From CAWCLK01 sp963796225 (lineage in GTDB: Bacteria > Actinomycetota > Nitriliruptoria > Nitriliruptorales > Nitriliruptoraceae): a DNA stretch of 64,000 nt. The notes under the pieces are model-generated. The model was not told where the DNA came from. It worked only from the letters and a program-made list of their open reading frames with translations, and made no database searches. A program made the translations under genes and the position numbers. Of this stretch, positions 19,716 through 27,356 are shown in pieces. Location of the stretch: positions 124,001 through 188,000 of the forward strand of contig CAWCLK010000009.1 in the NCBI GenBank assembly GCA_963796225.1, written 5' to 3'. Position 1 is the stretch's first letter; every line of letters begins with the position of its first letter.

Positions 19716-20056
19716 CCCTCGGCCTCCAGCTCGACGTCGTGACCGGGCGCACGCGGGGCGCGCCGGCCGGTCAGCTGCGGCGGCAGCAGGCCCACGTCCC
19801 CGCCGGCGAGGCGTTCGCCCCGGTCGCCGGCGTGGATCATCCCGCGCAGCGCCGACCCACCGACGACCACGACCTCGACGAGGAACATGCCGGCCAGGGC
19901 CGCACCGACCCAGGCGCCGAGGTCGGACGGGTCGAGGCCACCGCCCACCAGGCCGGAGACGAGCCACCCCACGAGCGCGAGCGACCCGAGCACGAGCGCG
20001 GAGGTCCGCACGCGGCGAGCGGCGCGGCCGAAGTCGACGATCGGGGGGTGGGACAT
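19712..20056 (-). CDS. Small two-helix membrane protein, unknown function
   Basis: 114 residues. Two hydrophobic helices, TSALVLGSLALVGWLVSGLV and LGAWVGAALAGMFLVEVVVV, are followed by a charged cytosolic tail (AGDRGERLAGGDVGLLPPQL). It is translationally coupled to the ThiE-like gene downstream and lies 10 bases after the 119-residue gene upstream, so the three form an operon. I do not recognise the family. Confidence 0.7.
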   Translation of the reverse strand: MSHPPIVDFGRAARRVRTSALVLGSLALVGWLVSGLVGGGLDPSDLGAWVGAALAGMFLVEVVVVGGSALRGMIHAGDRGERLAGGDVGLLPPQLTGRRAPRAPGHDVELEAEG

Positions 20057-20066
20057 GCGTCGGTGC

Positions 20067-20426
20067 CTAGAGGTCGGGGTCGCCGAGGTCGATGCGCATC
20101 GTGCCGAGGACGCGCCGCAGCTCGGCCTCGACCGCGGCGATCGTGGCCGGCAGCTTGACGTCGTGGGCCGGGTAGACGTCGTGGAACGACAGCTCGCCGG
20201 TGCCCAGCACCCAACCGCGTTCGGCCAGCAGGTCCCCGAGCGACGCCGACCAGGTCAACACCACGTGGTCGTGGTAGTCGTGCAGCGTGAAGGTCACGTG
20301 CCGGTTGAGCTGCAGCGTCCACATGCGCCCGCCCCGCCGGCTGGCGCCGCCCAGCACGAACCCGAGCTCCTCGAGGTGGTCCTCGAAGGTCGGGTCGGCG
20401 GCGGGCTCCTGGCCGTTGGGCTGCAC
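20067..20426 (-). CDS. Conserved-looking hypothetical protein
   Basis: 119 residues from GTG 20426. Features: FEDHLEELGFVLGGASRRGG, RMWTLQLNRHVTFTLHDYHD, VVLTWSASLGDLLAERGWVL, ELSFHDVYPAHDVKLPATIA. It has no signal peptide or helix spanning the membrane, and its mixed alpha/beta content suggests a small globular domain. No function is evident. It is the first gene of the three-gene operon with the membrane protein and the ThiE-like gene. Confidence 0.65.
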   Translation of the reverse strand: MQPNGQEPAADPTFEDHLEELGFVLGGASRRGGRMWTLQLNRHVTFTLHDYHDHVVLTWSASLGDLLAERGWVLGTGELSFHDVYPAHDVKLPATIAAVEAELRRVLGTMRIDLGDPDL

Positions 20427-20498
20427 GCGGCGTCCGGGGTGCGATGACGTGAGGGCGAGGTGAGGGTACGCGGCGGCGGCTCACCTAGACTCCCGCGC

Positions 20499-20987
20499 AT
20501 GCGACGTCCCTCCCGCCCCGTCTCCCTCGCCGTCTGGGCCCTGACCGCTGCCCTGGCCCTCGGCACGGCCGCGTGCGGCGGTGGCGACGGCTCCACGGCA
20601 CGGGTCGAGGAGAACCTCGACGCCCAGCGCGCCGCCATCGACGCGCTGCAGGCGCGGATGTCCGAGCTGTCCGACGAGGTCGGCGAGGTCACCTCCCTGG
20701 ACCCGATGACGGGGCTCAGCGACCTCACCGAGCAGCTCGACGGCCTGACCACGCGGCTCGAGGACGTCGAGTCCACCATCGCCGCGTCCGCCGACGACGA
20801 GGACGTCACCGCGGTGGTCGCTGCCGAGGTCGGCAAGTTCAGCGAGCAGATCGACGAGCTCGTCGCGTCGGTCCGCGACCTCACGACGATGGTCAACGGG
20901 TTGCGGGGCGACCTCGACGCGCTCGAGTCCCGGTTCGAGGAGCACGCGAACGACCCGTTCGCCCACAACCGCGGCTCGGGCGACTGA
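20499..20987 (+). CDS. Coiled-coil lipoprotein, unknown function
   Basis: 162 residues from ATG 20499. The signal peptide RPVSLAVWALTAALALGTAA ends at a lipobox (TAAC) followed by GGGDG. The rest is almost entirely heptad-patterned, acidic helix (RVEENLDAQRAAIDALQARM, LTEQLDGLTTRLEDVESTIA, LRGDLDALESRFEEHANDPF), i.e. an elongated coiled coil outside the membrane. It lies just upstream of the PknB-like kinase gene, facing the same way; a role as envelope spacer or sensor is only a guess. Confidence 0.75.
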   Translation: MRRPSRPVSLAVWALTAALALGTAACGGGDGSTARVEENLDAQRAAIDALQARMSELSDEVGEVTSLDPMTGLSDLTEQLDGLTTRLEDVESTIAASADDEDVTAVVAAEVGKFSEQIDELVASVRDLTTMVNGLRGDLDALESRFEEHANDPFAHNRGSGD

Positions 20988-21051
20988 CCGCAGGCCGTCG
21001 GACCGGGGTCGCCTGACGGGCAGGACGGACCGGGGTCCGTACCATCCCGGC

Positions 21052-22914
21052 GTGTCCGAGACCACCGCCCCGACCGTCCTCGACGGCCGCTACCGCCTGC
21101 TCGCGCAGCTGGCGGTCGGTGGCACGTCCGTGGTGCACCTGGCCGAGGACACCGTGCTGGGGCGCACGGTCGCGGTGAAGATCCTCCACCCGCACCTGGC
21201 CGACGACCCTGCCGTGGTGGACCGGTTCCGGCGCGAGGCCCTGGCGGCCGCCAGCCTGGCGCACCCCCACGTGGTGACGATGTTCGACGTGGCCCGGGAC
21301 GGCGCGTACCTGGTGATGGAACACGTCGACGGGCCCAGCCTGCGCGACGTCCTGCGCCTGCGGGGGCGGATGCGCCCCGCCGAGGCGCTGGCCATCCTCG
21401 GGCCCGTCGCGGCCGGGCTGTCGGCGGCCCACGCCGCCGGGCTGGTGCACCGCGACGTCAAGCCCGAGAACGTCCTGACGGGCGCGGACGGGCGGGTCCG
21501 GATCGGCGACTTCGGGCTCGCGCGGGACGCGGCCAGCGCGTCGACCACCTTCGGGCCGGACATGTTCGCCGGCTCCCCCAGCTACGCCTCGCCCGAGGCC
21601 GTGCGCGGTGACGTGCTCGACGCCCGGTCGGACGTCTACGCGCTCGGGGTCGTGCTGTACGAGTGCCTCACGGGCGTCGCGCCGCTGCGGGCCGACACGC
21701 CGTTCGCCACCGCCATGATGCACACCACGCACCGGGTGCCTGCCCCGTCCGAGCGCACCGAGGGCATCCCACGGGCCGTGGACGAGGTCGTGCTGCGGGC
21801 CACCGACCCGGACCCGGCCCGGCGCTACGCCGACGCGGCCGAGTTCGCCACCGCCCTGCACGCGGCGGTGCCCGACGGCCCCGTCGCCGTGGACCTGCGC
21901 GATGGCAGCCGCGACACGGTGGTGCTGCCCACCGACGACGCCGCGACGGTGGTCACGGGGCGCACCTCCACCTCCACGTCCCCCCCGCCCCGCCGCCGAC
22001 GGGTCGCGGCCGCGCTGCGCCGCCGCTGGCTGGTGCTGGTGGTCGTCCTGGCGCTGCTGCTCGCAGGTGGCGGCTACCTCGCCTGGGATCAGCTGCTCGC
22101 GCCCGTGACCGACATCCCGGCCAACCTGGTCGGCGCCCAGCCCGACGCCGCCGAGGCCGCGCTGACCGATGCCGGCTTCACCGTCGAGGTCGCCGAACAG
22201 CGCCAACACAGCCTCGAGGTGCCCGCGGGGCGCGTCCTGCGCGTCGATCCGGACGACCAGGCCCGCCAGGGCACCACCGTGGTGCTCGTCCTGTCGTCGG
22301 GCCCCCAGCAGGTCGAGGTCCCGCAGGTCGTCGGGGCCACCGAGGAGGAGGCCCGCGCCGCGCTGCAGGACGCCAACCTCACCCCCGACGTCCAGCGGGA
22401 CTTCAGCGAGACCGTCGAGGCGGGGCGCGTCATCTCGACCAGCCCCGGGCCGGGCGAGAAGGTCGACGAGACCTCCACGGTCACCGTCACGGTCAGCCAG
22501 GGACGCAAGCCGATCGAGGTCCCGTCGGTGGTCGGCGTGGCCGAGGGTGACGCGCGACGGCAGCTCGAGGACCTCGGGCTGCAACCGAAGGTCACCGGGT
22601 CCGCGTACAGCGACGACGTGCCCGCAGGCGCGATCCTCACGCAGTCGCACGGCCCGCAGGACGGCCCGCTGTACCGCGGCGACGCGGTCGAGCTGACCGT
22701 CTCCGACGGACCCGAGCCCTTCGAGCTGCCCAACGTGCGCGAGCTCCCCGAGGCCGAGGCCCGCAGGCAGCTCGAGAACCTCGGCCTCGTCGTCAAGGTC
22801 CGCTACGTCGACGCGCTGTTCGGCATCGGGGCAGGTCGGGTCGGCCAGCAGTCCCCGCGCGCCGGCGAGATGGTGGTGCGGGGCGACACGGTCGAGCTCG
22901 TCGTCCTGAAGTGA
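21052..22914 (+). CDS. Serine/threonine protein kinase with four PASTA domains (PknB-like)
   Basis: 620 residues from GTG 21052. Kinase domain: glycine-rich LAVGGTSVVHLAED, catalytic VAVKIL (K43), HRDVKPENVL (D135), DFG at about 153-155, and the activation segment with SPSYASPEAV. A juxtamembrane linker is followed by a TM helix (LVLVVVLALLLAGGGYLAW, about 326-345) and four extracellular PASTA repeats (IPANLVGAQ, VEVPQVVGA, IEVPSVVGV, FELPNVREL). Kinases of this build sense peptidoglycan fragments or lipid II and control cell wall growth and division. No pbp, rodA or phosphatase gene adjoins it, unlike the canonical pknB locus. Confidence 0.95.
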   Translation: MSETTAPTVLDGRYRLLAQLAVGGTSVVHLAEDTVLGRTVAVKILHPHLADDPAVVDRFRREALAAASLAHPHVVTMFDVARDGAYLVMEHVDGPSLRDVLRLRGRMRPAEALAILGPVAAGLSAAHAAGLVHRDVKPENVLTGADGRVRIGDFGLARDAASASTTFGPDMFAGSPSYASPEAVRGDVLDARSDVYALGVVLYECLTGVAPLRADTPFATAMMHTTHRVPAPSERTEGIPRAVDEVVLRATDPDPARRYADAAEFATALHAAVPDGPVAVDLRDGSRDTVVLPTDDAATVVTGRTSTSTSPPPRRRRVAAALRRRWLVLVVVLALLLAGGGYLAWDQLLAPVTDIPANLVGAQPDAAEAALTDAGFTVEVAEQRQHSLEVPAGRVLRVDPDDQARQGTTVVLVLSSGPQQVEVPQVVGATEEEARAALQDANLTPDVQRDFSETVEAGRVISTSPGPGEKVDETSTVTVTVSQGRKPIEVPSVVGVAEGDARRQLEDLGLQPKVTGSAYSDDVPAGAILTQSHGPQDGPLYRGDAVELTVSDGPEPFELPNVRELPEAEARRQLENLGLVVKVRYVDALFGIGAGRVGQQSPRAGEMVVRGDTVELVVLK

Positions 22915-22927
22915 GCCTGCGACCGGG

Positions 22928-23911
22928 TCAGGAGCGGGCGCGGAATGCCTCGCGGTCGGACTCGTCGGCGGGCCAGCCCACGTAGCGGACCTCGGCGATC
23001 GCCCCGACCCCGCCCGTGGTGTCGGTGACCTCCCAGGTGACCTGGTCGGTCAGGACCGGCTCGGGCAGCAGGACCACCTGCACGCCCTCGATGTCCTGCA
23101 GCTCCGCCACCACCACCTGCGAGCCGAGGTCGACCCGCACCTCGGTCACGCGCGCGGTCGCCGCGAAGGCCTCGGGCCCCGACTGGTCCCCCGTGGCGAC
23201 CTCGAGCCGTTCGACCCAGAGCGGGGCGACGAACCCGTGGCGCAGTCGCGCCCCGGTCTCCTCGCCGTCCGGCATCCAGACGGTGGCGAGGTCGCCGTCG
23301 ACCGTCGCCTGGGGACCGAAGATCCGCTCGCCGTCCGACGGGGCGGTCGAGGTGGAGCCCGTCGTGGCGGGGCGGACGGCCGCCGGTTCCCGGGGGTAGG
23401 CCGTCGGGTCGAAGGGGACGGGTTCGACCGTCGCGAAGGGCCCCATGCCGGTGCCTGCTGCGACCCCCAGGCCGGTCCCCAGGACGAGCCCGAGGCCGAC
23501 GACGAGCACCCCGAGCCCGCGCCGGCGGTGGGGACGGGACGGGGCGGTGTCCTCCCCGTCGTCCTCCCAGTGCCCGGCCGGCGTCGGCGTGGGGACGATG
23601 AGGTCCTGGTCGGGCTCGCTGGCCGGCGTGGGCGTGGTGCGCAGCGACTGGCCACATCGGCCACAGTGTCGGCGTCGGGCCGCGTTGGACGCCCCGCACG
23701 ACGGACAGGCGACCAGCTCCACGTCGCCGTCGTCGGCGGGCTGCGGGACGGGCGGGAGCGCGGTCTCGGTCGGCTCGTCGCCGAGCGGGACCGCGGGCTC
23801 GTCCGGCCGCGGGGTGGCCGACGTGCTCGGCGCCGCAAGCTCCTGCCCGCAGTTCATGCAGTACCGGTCCGCGGCCCCCGTGGGCGCGTCGCAGCGTGGG
23901 CAGGAGGGCAC
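22928..23911 (-). CDS. Zinc-ribbon membrane protein with extracellular beta domain
   Basis: 327 residues from GTG 23911. Two zinc ribbons open it: CPRCDAPTGAADRYCMNCGQ and CPSCGASNAARRRHCGRCGQ. After a Pro/Thr-rich linker comes one TM helix (LGVLVVGLGLVLGTGLGVAA). The outer part (RIFGPQATVDGDLATVWMPD, LWVERLEVATGDQSGPEAFA) resembles the discoidin-like domain of zinc-ribbon proteins in which a carbohydrate- or ligand-binding module follows the helix. It is convergent with the PASTA kinase (13-base gap). A structural or sensing role at the membrane is inferred. Confidence 0.75.
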   Translation of the reverse strand: MPSCPRCDAPTGAADRYCMNCGQELAAPSTSATPRPDEPAVPLGDEPTETALPPVPQPADDGDVELVACPSCGASNAARRRHCGRCGQSLRTTPTPASEPDQDLIVPTPTPAGHWEDDGEDTAPSRPHRRRGLGVLVVGLGLVLGTGLGVAAGTGMGPFATVEPVPFDPTAYPREPAAVRPATTGSTSTAPSDGERIFGPQATVDGDLATVWMPDGEETGARLRHGFVAPLWVERLEVATGDQSGPEAFAATARVTEVRVDLGSQVVVAELQDIEGVQVVLLPEPVLTDQVTWEVTDTTGGVGAIAEVRYVGWPADESDREAFRARS

Positions 23912-24033
23912 CGCGGGCTCGCTCGGGTCGGGGCCGGGACGAAGGCTGGCGGCAGGGTAGACGCCCGGTCCTCCCCCGCCGCCCGCGACCGGGGGTTGTG
24001 CGGCGGGCTCGACGGCGTGTTACCGTCCCCGCC

Positions 24034-24102
24034 ATGTTCGCAGCGCGCGCGTATCAGTGGTACTTCGGCTTTCCCGAGCCGGGGCGCGCCGCCGTGGACT
24101 GA
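24034..24102 (+). CDS. Aromatic-rich leader peptide of the DAHP synthase gene
   Basis: A 22-codon frame, ATG 24034 to TGA 24102. Its centre is AYQWYFGFPEP, with Y7, W9, Y10, F11 and F13: five aromatic codons in seven. It sits 90 bases upstream of the gene for the first step of aromatic synthesis and directly before a terminator hairpin, as a ribosome-mediated attenuator would. Shortage of charged Trp/Tyr/Phe tRNA would stall the ribosome here. Confidence 0.75.
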   Translation: MFAARAYQWYFGFPEPGRAAVD

Positions 24103-24155
24103 CACCCACACACAAATCGGCACCGCGAGCCCCGGGACATGACCCCCCGGGGCTC
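24079..24155 (+). promoter_or_regulatory. Attenuator: antiterminator and terminator segments before aroF
   Basis: The terminator stem is GAGCCCCGGG (24127-24136) with CCCGGGGCTC (24146-24155), loop of nine, followed by TTG. A competing stem is possible between CCGGGGCGCG (24079-24088, inside the leader frame) and CGCGAGCCCCGG (24124-24135), with a GA bulge. A ribosome stalled at W9-F11 leaves 24079 onward free, so the competing stem can form and block the terminator. A ribosome reaching the stop codon covers it, so the terminator forms. Confidence 0.65.
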
Positions 24156-24192
24156 TTGCATGACGCGGGCCCCGGGGATCCGGGGAGGTGAC

Positions 24193-25281
24193 ATGGCAAC
24201 GGAGGGAACAGCGATGGTGGTCGTGATGCGACACACCGCAACCGACGACGACGTCACGAAGGTGGTGGACGCCGTCAACGAGGTCGGCGGTGACGCCTTC
24301 GTGTCGCGCGGACGGCACCAGACGATCGTCGGCCTGGTCGGTGACCTGGCGCAGTTCTCGGAGCTGCCTCTGCACGCCTTCCCCGGCGTCGAGGACGTGA
24401 TCCGCGTCAGCAAGCCCTACAAGCTCGTCTCCATCGAGACGCACCCGCGACCGTCGACGGTGTACGTCGGCGACGTCCCCATAGGCCGCGACACGTTCAC
24501 GCTGATCGCGGGGCCGTGCGCAGTGGAGACCGAGGACCAGACCGCCGCCGCGTGCCGCATGGCCCGCGACGCCGGTGCCGTGATCCTGCGCGGCGGCGCC
24601 TACAAGCCCCGCACCTCCCCGTACGCCTTCCAGGGCCTCGGCGAGAAGGGCCTGGACATCCTCACCGACGTGGCCCGGGACCTCGACATGCCCGTGGTCA
24701 CCGAGGTCGTGACCACCGCCGACGTCGAGACGGTCGCCGCCAAGGCCGACATGCTCCAGGTCGGCACGCGCAACATGCAGAACTTCCAGCTGCTGCGCGA
24801 GGTCGGCATGGCCGAGCAAGCCCGTGCTGCTCAAGCGCGGCATGCAGCGCGACGATCGACGAGTGGATCATGGCCGCCGAGTACATCGCGCACCAGGGCA
24901 ACCTGCAGGTCGTGCTCTGCGAGCGCGGGATCCGCACCCACGAGCCCGCGACCCGCAACACCCTGGACGTCTCGGCCGTGCCCGTCGCCCAGTCGCTGAC
25001 CCACCTGCCGGTGATCGTCGACCCGTCCCACTCCGGCGGCAAGCGGGACCTGGTGCTGCCGCTGACGCGGGCCGCCATCGCGGTCGGCGCGGACGGGGCG
25101 ATCATCGACGTCCACCCGCGCCCCGAGGTCGCGCTCGTGCGACGGCGCCCAGGCGCTGGTCAAGGACGACATCATCCGACTGCGCGAGACCGTCGTGAAG
25201 TTCTCCGACGCCGCGGGGCGCGCCCTTGCCGCTCCCGACGCCTCCCACCGCGAAGGGGCCTGGGGCCGCAGCGCGGTGTGA
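24193..25281 (+). CDS. aroF: 3-deoxy-7-phosphoheptulonate (DAHP) synthase (three frameshifts)
   Basis: First step of the shikimate pathway: PEP plus erythrose 4-phosphate to DAHP. An N-terminal ferredoxin-like domain (AMVVVMRHTATDDDVTKVVD) precedes the barrel: FTLIAGPCAVETEDQTAAAC, LRGGAYKPRTSPYAFQGLGE, DMLQVGTRNMQNFQLLREVG, KPVLLKRGM, LCERGIRTHEPATRNTLDVS, VIVDPSHSGGKRDLVLPLTR. This is the KDO8PS-like AroA/AroF type. ATG 24193 has a good ribosome site (GGAGGTG, 24183). Frame changes near 24815, 24850 and 25140 all fall within strictly conserved stretches, so consensus errors are likely. Control: the aromatic leader and attenuator just upstream. Confidence 0.9.
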
Positions 25282-25294
25282 GTGGACCGACACC

Positions 25295-25332
25295 ATGACG
25301 ACGGCCGCCCCGATCGGGGCGGCCGTCGTCAT
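25295..25332. terminator. Perfect 19-bp palindrome between aroF and csbD
   Basis: The arms ATGACGACGGCCGCCCCGA and TCGGGGCGGCCGTCGTCAT are exact complements with no loop, spanning the gap between convergent genes. As RNA it forms a very stable hairpin for both transcripts; there is no T tract. Confidence 0.8.
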
Positions 25333-25348
25333 GTGGCGCGAACGCAGG

Positions 25349-25519
25349 TCACTCGCCGGAGTGCTTCTCCTGCTTGTTCTCCTCGCGCTGGGCCTTCTCC
25401 TTGGCGTCGGCCTTCTCCTGCTGCGACTCGCCCTCCTTGGCGAGCTCGTCGCTGCCGGTGACCTTGCCGGCCATCTCCTTGGCGGTGCCCTTCATCTTCT
25501 CGGCATCGTTGTCAGCCAT
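25349..25519 (-). CDS. CsbD family stress protein (copy 1)
   Basis: 56 residues from ATG 25519: MADNDAEKMKGTAKEMAGKV, then TGSDELAKEGESQQEKADAK. The AEKxKGTAKExAGKxTGSDE core defines CsbD, an abundant small soluble protein under general stress control in Bacillus and found in many actinobacteria. The biochemical function is unknown. A second copy lies 34 bases upstream in the same direction, so they are probably one stress operon. Confidence 0.92.
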   Translation of the reverse strand: MADNDAEKMKGTAKEMAGKVTGSDELAKEGESQQEKADAKEKAQREENKQEKHSGE

Positions 25520-25553
25520 GTGCTGCTCCTTGGGTCGTTCGGGCGAGCGAGGA

Positions 25554-25724
25554 TCACGCCCCGCTGTGCCGGTCCTGTTCACGCTCGGCCTGCTCGGCCT
25601 CGCGCTCGGCCTCGGCCTTCTTCTGCTGGGCCTGGCCTTCCTTCACCATCTCGTCGCTGCCGGTCAGCTTCCCGGCGAGCTCCTTCGCGGTGCCCTTGAC
25701 CTTCTCGGCCTCGGTGTCCGACAT
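25554..25724 (-). CDS. CsbD family stress protein (copy 2)
   Basis: 56 residues from ATG 25724: MSDTEAEKVKGTAKELAGKL, TGSDEMVKEGQAQQKKAEAE. It is a tandem paralogue of the downstream gene with the same length and ending (HSGA against HSGE), so a local duplication is likely. The C-terminal half is a highly charged Glu/Lys helix. It is divergent from the 40-residue membrane peptide gene; the 240-base gap between them shows no clear promoter motif to my eye. Confidence 0.92.
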   Translation of the reverse strand: MSDTEAEKVKGTAKELAGKLTGSDEMVKEGQAQQKKAEAEREAEQAEREQDRHSGA

Positions 25725-25966
25725 GGGCGTTCTCCTCGTGATCGCCGCACGGGGCGGCGGAACCCGGCGTTCCCGGGTCTGTGAGGGATTCGTGCCCGCT
25801 GCGCGCCCCGTTCCCCGGTCGATCGGACGGCCGGGACCCGACCCCGGCCCGGCCCCGGCCTTTCGGGAAGCGCCGCGCCCCGACTGCCCGAACGCCCCCA
25901 TCCAGCGACGTCACCACGGGGCGCGACGTCACGAATCCTGGACGACACCCACCAAGGAGCCGGAAC

Positions 25967-26089
25967 ATGGACACCACCCCGAACTGGCGAGAGCGCCTTC
26001 GTGACGAGGCCGGGATCTCCGGTCCGAACACCCTCATCGGGCTGCTGATCGTCATCGTCCTGATCATCGTCATCATCCGGCTGCTCTGA
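25967..26089 (+). CDS. 40-residue single-span membrane peptide
   Basis: ATG 25967 has AAGGAGC seven bases upstream. The protein is a polar head (MDTTPNWRERLRDEAGISGP) and one very hydrophobic helix (LIGLLIVIVLIIVIIRLL). Small stress-linked peptides of this shape are common next to csbD genes in other bacteria. It probably sits in the cell membrane; its function is unknown. It is followed by a clear terminator at 26153. Confidence 0.75.
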   Translation: MDTTPNWRERLRDEAGISGPNTLIGLLIVIVLIIVIIRLL

Positions 26090-26152
26090 CGCGCGTCCTC
26101 CATCCTCGCGTCAGCAGCAGACCCGGGGCGCGGCCGCCGCCGCGCCCCGAAC

Positions 26153-26184
26153 GACGCCCCGCCGCTCCGCAACGGCGGGGCGTC
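26153..26184 (+). terminator. Hairpin after the small membrane peptide gene
   Basis: A 12-bp perfect stem, GACGCCCCGCCG / CGGCGGGGCGTC, with an eight-base loop, 64 bases after the stop codon. No T tract follows. Confidence 0.75.
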
Positions 26185-26188
26185 ATCT

Positions 26189-26280
26189 CGATGCTCGGGC
26201 AGTCGCCGGTCGCCTGGTGGCCCATCGGGACACAGCGCAGCCGGCGATCCGCCCTCGGTCGATGCTCGGGCAGTCGCCGG
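26189..26280. repeat. Direct-repeat/hairpin element, first copy
   Basis: A 21-base unit (CGATGCTCGGGCAGTCGCCG plus G) occurs exactly at 26189-26209 and 26260-26280. Between them TCGCCGG and CCGGCGA pair into a stem. A related element with the same order of motifs (CGAGGCTCGGGC ends, CATCGGGAC centre, TCCGCCCTCGG) lies at 60376-60455. No gene is present here. Confidence 0.75.
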
Positions 26281-26296
26281 ACCGCCCCGCCCCCGC

Positions 26297-26470
26297 CCGA
26301 GCACGCACTGGGGGCACGAGCGGTGCTCGGGCCGCGGTCATGCACCCAGTACGACCGCCCCGCCCCCGCCGCACGGTGCGAGTGGTCCGGGGCGCCCGCA
26401 CCCAGACGACGCCCGCCCCCGCCCGGCACTGGGTGCATGGCGGTACTGGGCCGCGGCCATGCACCCAGTG
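26297..26470. repeat. Nested inverted and direct repeats in a gene-free block
   Basis: GCCCGAGCAC and GTGCTCGGGC form a 10-bp inverted repeat. A 45-base unit at 26306-26350 (starting CACTGGGGGCACGAGCGGTG) recurs imperfectly at 26427-26469. The second copy is a hairpin with perfect 15-bp arms, CACTGGGTGCATGGC (26427-26441) and GCCATGCACCCAGTG (26456-26470). CCGCCCCGCCCCCGCC-like spacers occur repeatedly between. The block separates two convergent genes and contains no plausible coding sequence. Confidence 0.7.
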
Positions 26471-26488
26471 GCATGCGGGCCCGAGCGG

Positions 26489-27337
26489 CTACCAGAGCTG
26501 GTCGGTGTAGCGGTCCGTGCCGGGGACGGTCGGCAGGAAGGGGCCGGCCCACGAGACCGTGCCCATGCCCGCATCGGCGACCAGCTCGGGCACACGGCCG
26601 ACGCTGGACGCCCACGACTCGGCGGGGTCGGTGTCGAGGAAGTGCAGGTGCAGGAACCGCCCCGCCTCCCCGTCGTCGCGGGCGACGTCCTTGGCCTCGA
26701 CCTGCAGCGGCACGGCGGAGAACGCCAGCGTCATGGCGATCGGTGAGCCGTCCGCGTGCAGGGCGGGGACGAGCTCCTGCTCGGTCCAGCGGTCGAAGGC
26801 GTCCCGGTCACCGTCGGCGGCGGTGCCGATGACGACCCCGAGGCCCGCGAAGGGGTGGTCGAGGGCCAGGGAGGCCGGGACCGGGTCGTCGTCGCGGTAG
26901 TACGCGCGGTCGTGGTCGTACATCAGCGTGTGGACGTGGTCGCGGTGCGGGAACATCCGGCCGTTCTCGTGCAGCCACCGGAACTCGCGGAAGGCCCAGC
27001 GGTTCCACTCCTTCACCCAGCCGTCCAGCAGCCAGTACAGGGACAGGTACGAGCCCACCATGGGGTCGGTCGCGATGGTGTCGTCGCCGACGTGCCGCAG
27101 CTGCTTGAGCTCGCGGGTGGCGACCCAGCGCTTCGCCGCGAAGTTGTACGGCCCCACCGTGCAGCCCGCGTAGAGGTGGTCGCGCTCGTACCAGCGGTTG
27201 TAGGCGACCACGTGCTCACGGTGTGGCTCGACCAGCGTGAACAGCATCGCCCCGAGCTGGATCGGGCCCAGGCCGATGTCGGTGACGTCGATCGGCCCGA
27301 CGTCGGTGGCGCCGATGGCGGCGTGCGGGTCGGCCAT
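26489..27337 (-). CDS. Uncharacterised protein in the fadD3 operon
   Basis: 282 residues; ATG 27337 follows a GGAG ribosome site. Sequence landmarks: LGAMLFTLVEPHREHVVAYN, RWYERDHLYAGCTVGPYNFA, FREFRWLHENGRMFPHRDHV, HTLMYDHDRAYYRDD, ELVPALHADGSPIAMTLAFS, FLHLHFLDTD. The two halves each look like a dimeric alpha/beta-barrel unit with His/Tyr/Trp-rich strands, but I do not recognise the family. It begins 19 bases after fadD3 on the same strand, so it should be co-regulated with it by the operator at 29019. A role in steroid or polyketide-like substrate handling is inferred from context alone. Confidence 0.7.
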   Translation of the reverse strand: MADPHAAIGATDVGPIDVTDIGLGPIQLGAMLFTLVEPHREHVVAYNRWYERDHLYAGCTVGPYNFAAKRWVATRELKQLRHVGDDTIATDPMVGSYLSLYWLLDGWVKEWNRWAFREFRWLHENGRMFPHRDHVHTLMYDHDRAYYRDDDPVPASLALDHPFAGLGVVIGTAADGDRDAFDRWTEQELVPALHADGSPIAMTLAFSAVPLQVEAKDVARDDGEAGRFLHLHFLDTDPAESWASSVGRVPELVADAGMGTVSWAGPFLPTVPGTDRYTDQLW

Positions 27338-27356
27338 GGGGAGACTCCTGGGAGGT

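Noticed and set aside
26189..26470. CRISPR array
   Set aside because: Repeats differ in type and spacing, spacers are themselves repeats, and no cas gene is present.
26217..26510. Short open frames inside the repeat block
   Set aside because: No ribosome sites, Arg/Pro-rich translations, and the sequence is explained by hairpin repeats.
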